This document shows positions 18,890 through 24,935 of a stretch of 44,410 nucleotides of DNA, one piece after another. Under the pieces are notes generated by a model. The model saw only the letters and a program-made list of their open reading frames with translations. It was not told the origin of the DNA and ran no database searches. Location of the stretch: contig NZ_JAGTAR010000044.1 of assembly GCF_018156225.1 (NCBI RefSeq), forward strand, positions 1 to 44,410, written 5' to 3'. This DNA is from Carboxylicivirga sediminis (GTDB lineage: Bacteria; Bacteroidota; Bacteroidia; Bacteroidales; Marinilabiliaceae). The first letter of the stretch is position 1. Each line of letters starts with the position of its first letter. The position numbers and the translations under genes are program-made.

Positions 18890-19621
18890 TTAGAGCGATA
18901 CAGTTGCCACCATAAAAACACTTTCGGCATGCGGATTAACGGCAAACATGAGTGTGAATGGCAACTCGATTTGCTCATTAATCCTTAATTGACGCCCTGC
19001 TGTTACTCCCACATTTACAAATGCAGTCTTAGTTGCATATAAACCTTCAACTGGTGTAAACCCGGCAAAAACTTTCATCTGATTATCTTGAATCAAGAAA
19101 TGATACTGTGGCTCGAAATAAGCCGAGTAGTATGATTGATTGCTTTCATCTTTATCATCTCCATATATGAAAACCCCGGCTTCGAGGGAAAATGAACTTC
19201 CCATTATATCCCACCACTCAGCAATTAGTTCTACTGCATGGGTTGTAGTGGCATTTGACCAGTCAAAATACTGATGCGACACATCCAGGGAGTCTATGGG
19301 ACTAAAATAATCGTAGATAGTCAGACGTTTATTATCATGCTCTATCGATAAGTACACGTCAATTTCCTGATAGGGTTCTTTGGCAAATGAATACGAACCC
19401 CAAGCACCTAAAGTAACCATCCCCTTGTTAAGCTCCAGGTATGGTTGAAATGCCGGTGAAGCACTAAGCGACATACCTCTCCAATAAAACCTGGTTGTTA
19501 AATCACCACCTAAATATACCTCCGCTTTTCCTGGCTTTTCCTGTGCACAAACTTGACTCAATTGGAGCAAAAGCATTGCTATACTCACTGCATAGTGAAT
19601 AGGTTTAAACATCTTCGACAT
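18890..19621 (-). CDS. TorF/Gcw_chp-like outer-membrane beta-barrel protein
   Basis: An exported 243-residue protein with a signal peptide ending about VCAQ. The mature part resembles the TorF family of putative porins (TIGR02001-like): TTRFYWRGMSLS matches the family's YxxRGxS segment, PAFQPYLEL its PALQ segment and GAWGSYSF its GxWxS motif. The remainder alternates hydrophobic and polar residues as beta strands do. It ends in a hydrophobic stretch (FMVATVSL) suited to a barrel terminus. It lies between the lone receiver gene (57 nt) and the chemoreceptor (51 nt) on the same strand, so it is probably co-transcribed with them. Cargo unknown; the TorF assignment is by recalled motif only. Confidence 0.65.
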   Translation of the reverse strand: MSKMFKPIHYAVSIAMLLLQLSQVCAQEKPGKAEVYLGGDLTTRFYWRGMSLSASPAFQPYLELNKGMVTLGAWGSYSFAKEPYQEIDVYLSIEHDNKRLTIYDYFSPIDSLDVSHQYFDWSNATTTHAVELIAEWWDIMGSSFSLEAGVFIYGDDKDESNQSYYSAYFEPQYHFLIQDNQMKVFAGFTPVEGLYATKTAFVNVGVTAGRQLRINEQIELPFTLMFAVNPHAESVFMVATVSL

Positions 19622-19652
19622 GTTAAATTAATTAATAGATTACCCCTCTTTA

Positions 19653-19676
19653 CTGCTATTCCCCTTTTTATAGCAG
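19653..19676. repeat. stem-loop downstream of receiver gene
   Basis: CTGCTAT (19653-19659) and ATAGCAG (19670-19676) form a perfect 7-bp stem with a 10-nt loop. It lies between the lone receiver and TorF-like genes. There is no T-run on the minus strand, so a processing or attenuation role is as likely as termination. Confidence 0.4.
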
Positions 19677-19678
19677 AC

Positions 19679-20101
19679 TTATAAAATATTTCTTAATACT
19701 AACTCTTTGGGAAATGCCAACTCATTCTTTAGAACGGCATTTAGCACATTTGCCAAATCTTCGACAATGGAGTGCTTTAAAACATACCCCCGGAAACCAG
19801 CCTCCACCAATTCTCTTAGGCATACCATATCATTATTTTGCGTAACAGCAACCAGCTTAATATCAGGCAATATGTAGTTAATCTGTTTCCCAGCATCTAC
19901 TCCATTAATGATTGGCATGCTCATATCCATTATAATTAAATCGGCTTGTGCCAGATGAGGATATTCAATAACATCTTTTCCATCGCTGAGTATGGCTAGA
20001 ACCTCATATTGGGGCATATGGCTTAACAAAAACTGTAAACTTTGCCCAAAGGCGACACAATCGTCTACAATAATTACCTTAAAGATTGTTGCTGCATTCA
20101 T
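19679..20101 (-). CDS. stand-alone response regulator receiver protein
   Basis: A single CheY-like receiver with no output domain, 140 residues. Acidic pocket IVDD at 11-14, phospho-acceptor Asp59 (LIIMDMSMP), conserved Thr in AVTQNND and conserved Lys in YVLKHS are all present, so it should be phosphorylatable. The open frame begins at 20125, but the ATG at 20101 (MNAATIFKVIIVDD) places the receiver correctly. 100 nt of repeat-rich sequence separate it from the NarL-type regulator upstream. It may be a phosphate sink or an adaptor for the kinase encoded two genes upstream, or act toward the chemoreceptor (inference). Confidence 0.85.
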   Translation of the reverse strand: MNAATIFKVIIVDDCVAFGQSLQFLLSHMPQYEVLAILSDGKDVIEYPHLAQADLIIMDMSMPIINGVDAGKQINYILPDIKLVAVTQNNDMVCLRELVEAGFRGYVLKHSIVEDLANVLNAVLKNELAFPKELVLRNIL

Positions 20102-20148
20102 ATGCGTGTAAACGCAGATGCACATATTGAGTTGCGTATATATCCCTA

Positions 20149-20201
20149 CATATGGTAAGGGTTTTTACTATATCTTTGATAGGGTTTTCCCTATTGGGGA
20201 A
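20149..20201. promoter_or_regulatory. AGGGTTTT-repeat region between the two regulator genes
   Basis: The gap contains ATAGGG-TTTT-CCCTAT, a perfect 6-bp palindrome (20179-20194), and a second AAGGGTTTTT copy just left of it. It may be a binding site for the NarL-type regulator controlling the three downstream genes, or a weak terminator. No expression evidence. Confidence 0.35.
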
Positions 20202-20852
20202 TCAGATTTTAACAATGTGATGCTTGATAGCCCAAACGATTAAACCAGCATTGTTACGTGCTCCTGTTTTTCTTAGCAGTTTTGTTTTTTGGCTTTCGAT
20301 AGCTTTAACACTTAGAAACAATGCCTCAGCCAGCTCCTTGTTGGTGTAACCTTTGCATATTAATGTTAAAAGCTGCTGTTCACTTTCATTTAATTCACCT
20401 GCCTCATGACGAAGTAGCCTCTCTTCTTCTCGTTCGGATTTCAGACTAGACGCCACCGCCTTTAAAAACTCATCAGAAAAATAAGTCTGCCCTTCATTCA
20501 CCTGACGGATGGCATGGGCCAGCTCTTCAACGCTCATATCTTTAAGCACAAATCCTTTAGCCCCCTTTACAAAAGCCTCCTTAAAGTAGTTAACATCATG
20601 ATGCATGGACAGCATAATGATCTGATGTTCTGGCTGCACCTGCAAGGCCTTGCCAAGTGCATCCAGACCATTTAATTGCGGCATATTAATATCTACCAAT
20701 GATACATCGAAGTGTTGACTGCCCAAACGGTTCAGCCATTCAACGCCATTATCAAATTCGGCCACTACCTGCATGTCCTCCTCTTGATTAATAAACATTT
20801 TTATTCCCTCGCGAACCATTACATGATCTTCAACTATGGCAATACGTATCAT
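20202..20852 (-). CDS. NarL/FixJ-type response regulator
   Basis: DNA-binding two-component regulator of 216 residues. The N-terminal receiver carries VEDH, phospho-acceptor Asp54 (VDINMPQ), a conserved Ser/His region (MLSMHHD) and the Lys in FVLKDMS. The C-terminal LuxR-type helix-turn-helix (about 150-210) reads LNESEQQLLTLICKGYTNKELAEALFLS, then KAIESQKTKLLRKTG. It starts 11 nt after the histidine kinase gene, so the two form a standard kinase/regulator pair. Confidence 0.95.
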   Translation of the reverse strand: MIRIAIVEDHVMVREGIKMFINQEEDMQVVAEFDNGVEWLNRLGSQHFDVSLVDINMPQLNGLDALGKALQVQPEHQIIMLSMHHDVNYFKEAFVKGAKGFVLKDMSVEELAHAIRQVNEGQTYFSDEFLKAVASSLKSEREEERLLRHEAGELNESEQQLLTLICKGYTNKELAEALFLSVKAIESQKTKLLRKTGARNNAGLIVWAIKHHIVKI

Positions 20853-20863
20853 TAGTTTAGATT

Positions 20864-22438
20864 TTAATGTTTAAAAGCGATTTCAACATACACACCAGCT
20901 CCAGCACCAGTGTTAAAACTTATTTTACCTCCAATCGTTTCTATTCGATTGGTAATATTGGACAAGCCAAAGCCATTGTGCTTTACTTGGTCAAAATCAA
21001 ATCCTACACCATTGTCAATATAGGAAATCACCAGTCCACCATCATCATTCTTAATAGCTATCTTAATTTCGGTTGGAGAACCATACTTTATAGAGTTATT
21101 GATTAGCTCAATGAGTGCTCTGTAAACAGCCAGCTCAATGAGTGAATCACGAAAGGACAACTCATCCACATCTATAAGAAACTGAATACTTGTGATTGGC
21201 TGTATATGGTTAACAAACGATTCAACAGCCCTTGCCAATCCATACTTTTGTAATATTTGAGGCGTTACATTGTTAATGGTGTTTCTTAACTCCTTTAAAG
21301 CTCCATTTAACAATTCGTTTAGTTTTTCACCTAACATTTCTTTATCTGCATCAACAGTATGATTAGTGAGGCTATGAGCATATATTTTTGCTGCAGAAAG
21401 TAAAGGACCTACTCCATCGTGTAGCTCCTGGGCAATCCGCTTGTTTTCTTTTTCTTCAGCCTTCATCATAGTCTCAACCATAAGGCGTCGCTTCCGCTTC
21501 CGTTCAGTTAAATCAATAAACGCACAGATAGCCACATCACCCAGAAAGGTGTGATACACTTCTGCACTTTTTATCGCTCCACTTTTGGTTACGAAATCGT
21601 TGTATTCGATTGGTAATTGCAGTTGCTCTCGAAAACCATTTTTAATCTGTCTTTGCGAATCCGCTTCAATCTCTATTCTTATAGAAGGATCAGGATACAC
21701 CAGCCTAAACCAATCTTCAATAGATGGTATTTCTTCGGCTTCAAAACCAAAATATTGATAGAAAGCATCGTTAAAATAGCTTATTCGCTTATCAACTGTT
21801 AATGCAGCCACTGGAATTGGCAAATTATCCAGCGTGTAGTTAAACTTTTTAAAGTTATCGTGTTGCTCCTTCACTTTATGCCGATAAGCTACAAAGGTCT
21901 TCCGAATAGCGTATCCTACAATTGCCATCACCACAATTGTCAGAATAAAATCAGCCAGCCACACCATTTTACTACGGACCAGTAATTGAGGAGAAACGTC
22001 ATACCGCAATTGTCCGGTTGTATATAAATGCATAAATATAAAAAAATAGCCCACCAAAACGATATTAATACCAATGGCCCACCATCTATTATAGTAAAAG
22101 ATGGATAAGCCAAAAATCAATATCATAAAATACTGTCCGCCTCCAAAGAAACCATACTGGTAGATACTATAAAGGTTGCCGAATATGAGCATAAAAAGAA
22201 GAAACAGCTTTTTAATACGGATGGGTATTCTGGATTTAAAAACAACTACTATCACCAATCCGAGCAAGACAATTGAATTAAGCACAAATGCCAGTACAGG
22301 AGACTCTTCAAAATACAGGTTATAAGCATATAGGGGGCCCAGCAGAAGAGTTATTGTCAGATATGAAAAATCAATAATATCTCCTTTAACCGTATTAAAT
22401 GAATTAACAACTCCTTTAAACGTATAATCAATCCCCAA
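20864..22438 (-). CDS. membrane histidine kinase with PAS and HisKA_3 domains
   Basis: Sensor kinase, 524 residues. About six hydrophobic helices fill residues 25-185 with no large periplasmic loop, suggesting sensing within or near the membrane. A PAS-like domain follows (about 205-310, FNYTLDNLPIPVAALTVDKRISYFND). Next is a HisKA_3 dimerisation helix with the phospho-acceptor His340 (RIAQELHDGVGPLLSA), then a HATPase domain (NSIKYG, DNGVGFDF, GFGLSNITNRI). This is the NarX/DesK class that partners NarL-type regulators. No ATG is available at the N-terminus: the frame opens with TTG at 22438, preceded by a purine-rich AAGGATAAGG, which I take as the start. Confidence 0.93.
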   Translation of the reverse strand: MGIDYTFKGVVNSFNTVKGDIIDFSYLTITLLLGPLYAYNLYFEESPVLAFVLNSIVLLGLVIVVVFKSRIPIRIKKLFLLFMLIFGNLYSIYQYGFFGGGQYFMILIFGLSIFYYNRWWAIGINIVLVGYFFIFMHLYTTGQLRYDVSPQLLVRSKMVWLADFILTIVVMAIVGYAIRKTFVAYRHKVKEQHDNFKKFNYTLDNLPIPVAALTVDKRISYFNDAFYQYFGFEAEEIPSIEDWFRLVYPDPSIRIEIEADSQRQIKNGFREQLQLPIEYNDFVTKSGAIKSAEVYHTFLGDVAICAFIDLTERKRKRRLMVETMMKAEEKENKRIAQELHDGVGPLLSAAKIYAHSLTNHTVDADKEMLGEKLNELLNGALKELRNTINNVTPQILQKYGLARAVESFVNHIQPITSIQFLIDVDELSFRDSLIELAVYRALIELINNSIKYGSPTEIKIAIKNDDGGLVISYIDNGVGFDFDQVKHNGFGLSNITNRIETIGGKISFNTGAGAGVYVEIAFKH

Positions 22439-22590
22439 AACCTTATCCTTTTAATAGTGATGTATTCTCAGGCTTACTAACGTTTATTTTCCAATAAGGT
22501 TATAGTATTTTGAACTGCTCACTATTATTACGGAATGATAAAGAGACAAAATAATTTGGGCCCATAGGTGCTGTATGTAATATGAGGGTA

Positions 22591-22623
22591 CAAAAAAAGG
22601 GATAAGTTTAAAACTTATCCCTT
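22591..22623 (-). terminator. terminator of tRNA operon
   Basis: A near-perfect stem (22597-22609 with 22611-22623, core GGGATAAGTTT), followed on the minus strand by a T-run at 22598-22591. It ends the Ser-Pro-Pro tRNA transcript. Confidence 0.88.
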
Positions 22624-22631
22624 GTATTTTG

Positions 22632-22706
22632 TCGGGGTACCAGGATTCGAACCTGGGACCCCCTGGTCCCAAACCAGGTGCGCTAACCGGACTGCGCTAC
22701 ACCCCG
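22632..22706 (-). tRNA. tRNA-Pro(UGG), distal copy
   Basis: 75 nt including the discriminator A. The acceptor CGGGGTG pairs with TACCCCG, the anticodon loop TTTGGGA gives anticodon TGG, and TTCGAAT is the T loop. No CCA is encoded. Sequence identical to the copy at 22765-22839. Confidence 0.97.
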
Positions 22707-22764
22707 AATCAATAAATAAAACTCAAAATAAAAGAGCCAAACTTCACTCAGCTCTTAAAAGTAG

Positions 22765-22839
22765 TCGGGGTACCAGGATTCGAACCTGGGACCCCCTGGT
22801 CCCAAACCAGGTGCGCTAACCGGACTGCGCTACACCCCG
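22765..22839 (-). tRNA. tRNA-Pro(UGG), proximal copy
   Basis: Identical in all 75 nt to the copy at 22632-22706, and the identity extends by about two bases on each side, suggesting recent tandem duplication or gene conversion. 58 nt separate the two copies. Confidence 0.97.
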
Positions 22840-22853
22840 AAACTAAATTTGAG

Positions 22854-22940
22854 CGGAGAGTGGGGGATTCGAACCCCCGGTACGGTTGCCCGTACGTCAG
22901 TTTAGCAAACTGGTGGTTTCAGCCACTCACCCAACTCTCC
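22854..22940 (-). tRNA. tRNA-Ser(GCU)
   Basis: An 87-nt class II tRNA. The acceptor GGAGAGT pairs with ACTCTCC and the discriminator is G. The anticodon loop TTGCTAA gives GCT. The long variable arm has a TACGG/CCGTA stem, and the T loop is TTCGAAT. First gene of the three-tRNA operon. Confidence 0.97.
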
Positions 22941-23015
22941 TTTTTTATCTCTTTCTTTAAAGAGAAACAACCGCTCTGTCTTCTCTATCCCTCGTCCCCT
23001 TTGCGATTGCGATTG

Positions 23016-23046
23016 CAAAAGTAGCAAATTGAATTAAACCTCCAAA
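23016..23046 (-). promoter_or_regulatory. Bacteroidota-type promoter of the tRNA operon
   Basis: On the minus strand TTTG (23046-23043), exactly 19 nt, then TACTTTTG (23023-23016). Both boxes and the spacing match the phylum consensus. It lies about 75 nt upstream of tRNA-Ser and just after the flotillin terminator. Confidence 0.8.
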
Positions 23047-23116
23047 ATTAAAATGAAAAAAATCTACACAAAATATCACCTCTTTTTTGTTCGGCTCTTC
23101 TAACTAATTATCGATC

Positions 23117-23142
23117 AAAAAAAAAGCTACTCGAAAGTAGCT
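23117..23142 (-). terminator. terminator of the floA operon
   Basis: On the minus strand AGCTACT, a TTCG tetraloop, AGTAGCT, then eight T. A classical intrinsic terminator 11 nt after the floA stop. Confidence 0.92.
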
Positions 23143-23152
23143 ATAAAAAAAA

Positions 23153-24133
23153 TTAATCTTTTTTCGGAGGCTTACCGCCAGGCTTGGCGATTGAGTCTCT
23201 CATGGCGGTGTCAGCCTCAATATTTTTATACTTGAGGTAATCCATTACACCTAAATTACCGTTACGGAAAGCTTCCGCCAGCGCCTTAGGTACGTCAGCT
23301 TCTGCTTCTATTACCTTAGCTCGTGCTTCCTGAGCCTTTGCTTTCATTTCTTGCTCCAAGGCTACTGCCATAGCTCTACGCTCTTCTGCTTTTGCCTGGG
23401 CAATATTCTTATCAGCTTCTGCCTGATCAATTTGTAAACCTGCACCAATGTTTTTACCTATATCAATATCGGCGATATCAATGGATAAAATTTCGAAAGC
23501 AGTACCTGCGTCTAATCCTTTTTCTAAAACCACCTTAGAGATCGAGTCCGGATTTTCCAACACGGCTTTATGCGATACTGAAGAACCGATAGAAGATACA
23601 ATACCTTCTCCAACACGTGCTAATACAGTCTCTTCACCGGCTCCACCAACCAACTGCTTAATACTTGCACGAACCGTTACACGGGCCTTTGCAATCAGCT
23701 GAATACCATCTTTAGCTACAGCAGCAACAGGAGGAGTATCAATTACTTTTGGATTAACCGACATTTGAACAGCCTCGAATACATCCCGGCCTGCTAGGTC
23801 AATCGCTGTAGCCATCTGAAAATTCAAATCGATATTTGCTTTAGCTGCCGATACCAATGCATGAACCACATTTTCAATGTGTCCACCCGCCAGATAGTGT
23901 GCTTCCAGTTCATCGCGTTTCACTTCCGATAGTCCAGCTTTTGATGCTTCAATTAGCGCCCGAACAATGACGCCCGGGGGCACCTTACGTATACGCATCA
24001 GCACCAGCTGAATTAGCGAAATACGAACACCAGATACCAAGGCTGAGAACCATAGTAATATTGGCACATAATAAAGAAATAGAAATACAACGACTATTAC
24101 CGCTGCAATCAAAAATATTGGACCTAATACCAT
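23153..24133 (-). CDS. floA: flotillin-like protein FloA
   Basis: SPFH-family membrane-microdomain scaffold, 326 residues. One N-terminal hydrophobic hairpin (about 3-35) anchors it to the inner face of the membrane. The SPFH domain follows ([31 protein letters not shown]), then an Ala/Glu/Lys-rich coiled coil ([20 protein letters not shown], about 235-285) that drives oligomerisation. A short, charged Pro/Lys-rich tail ends the protein. The match to the FloA/YqfA family runs over the whole length. It is directly preceded by its usual partner, an NfeD-like gene, with no intervening base. Last gene of the run; a TTCG terminator follows. Confidence 0.95.
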   Translation of the reverse strand: MVLGPIFLIAAVIVVVFLFLYYVPILLWFSALVSGVRISLIQLVLMRIRKVPPGVIVRALIEASKAGLSEVKRDELEAHYLAGGHIENVVHALVSAAKANIDLNFQMATAIDLAGRDVFEAVQMSVNPKVIDTPPVAAVAKDGIQLIAKARVTVRASIKQLVGGAGEETVLARVGEGIVSSIGSSVSHKAVLENPDSISKVVLEKGLDAGTAFEILSIDIADIDIGKNIGAGLQIDQAEADKNIAQAKAEERRAMAVALEQEMKAKAQEARAKVIEAEADVPKALAEAFRNGNLGVMDYLKYKNIEADTAMRDSIAKPGGKPPKKD

Positions 24134-24604
24134 TTAATTATTTTTTGGTTTGACAATTATATAAGTTTTATAAACTTCCTTAACCGTTATTTGAGAGTTT
24201 TCATCAATGAAATGACCAGGACATCTGCCCTCAAGTACTTCATCATTAATCATTACCTTACCAATAGGATTGAGACGAGTAATTGCCACTCCTTCATCTC
24301 CTGCATGGATTGTATCTTCATCTACGGTTTCCACCTTACCATCAACCTGCGAATGCAGCATCAGGCGATTCCATGTTTTAGACCTGAAGGAGAGAACCAA
24401 TATGACTATTCCAACAAATAAAGTACTCACTAAGGCTATATTTCCATAAGTATTACCATACCCCTGATAGGCCAGAAAAATACCTCCGGCCGTAAAAATA
24501 AATCCGCCAATACCAGCAAAGGTAACGCCTGGAAAAACAAAGAATTCTAAAATAAGTAAAAATAACCCCAGAAGGATAATTAAAATAATAACAAGTGCTG
24601 ACAT
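24134..24604 (-). CDS. NfeD-like membrane protein
   Basis: A 156-residue short NfeD protein: two to three transmembrane helices (about 3-25, 30-50, 55-75), then a soluble OB-fold-like domain. The latter contains GDEGVAITRLNPIGKVMINDEVLEGR, a typical NfeD_C segment. It lacks the ClpP-like protease domain of long NfeD. NfeD proteins pair with flotillins or stomatins, and here the stop codon abuts the floA start exactly. The gene begins 4 nt after clpS. Confidence 0.9.
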   Translation of the reverse strand: MSALVIILIILLGLFLLILEFFVFPGVTFAGIGGFIFTAGGIFLAYQGYGNTYGNIALVSTLFVGIVILVLSFRSKTWNRLMLHSQVDGKVETVDEDTIHAGDEGVAITRLNPIGKVMINDEVLEGRCPGHFIDENSQITVKEVYKTYIIVKPKNN

Positions 24605-24608
24605 AGGA

Positions 24609-24884
24609 TTAATCTATTGTAACCAGTAAACGTTGTTCTGAAAGTTGTTCTTTCAAAAGGATTAAATCGTCCATGTTGCCCAATTTTATCTGGCATGAAC
24701 CAGTATAGTGCGTTAAAAAAGCACACTGTTCGGCCTGAATGGCATCATGCTGACACACTTCGCATAGCACATCAATAACATGATCAAACGAGTTAATATC
24801 ATCATTGTGCAAGGTCAAGGTACGAACTTCATTGCCGTTGCCTTCCCTGTTATGCTCCTCGCTACGTTTACTAAATGAAACCAT
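24609..24884 (-). CDS. clpS: ATP-dependent Clp protease adaptor ClpS
   Basis: Small cytosolic adaptor (91 residues) that delivers N-end-rule substrates to a Clp ATPase. Core motifs: LHNDDINSFDHVIDVLCEVC with the substrate-binding NDD, then QAEQCAFLTHYTGSC, matching the Bacteroidota form of ClpS. The family's N-terminal extension is short and charged, as expected. Only 4 nt from the NfeD-like gene, so translated from the same message, although no functional link between ClpS and flotillins is established. clpA/clpC is not in the window. Confidence 0.92.
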   Translation of the reverse strand: MVSFSKRSEEHNREGNGNEVRTLTLHNDDINSFDHVIDVLCEVCQHDAIQAEQCAFLTHYTGSCQIKLGNMDDLILLKEQLSEQRLLVTID

Positions 24885-24935
24885 ACATTAAAAGTTTCTA
24901 TAAATTAACCATATTTTTTTGTGAAATACTAATTT

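Noticed and set aside
22622-22819. Short plus-strand frame with a repeated GFEPGT segment
   Set aside because: Arises from reading the two identical tRNA-Pro genes; not a protein.
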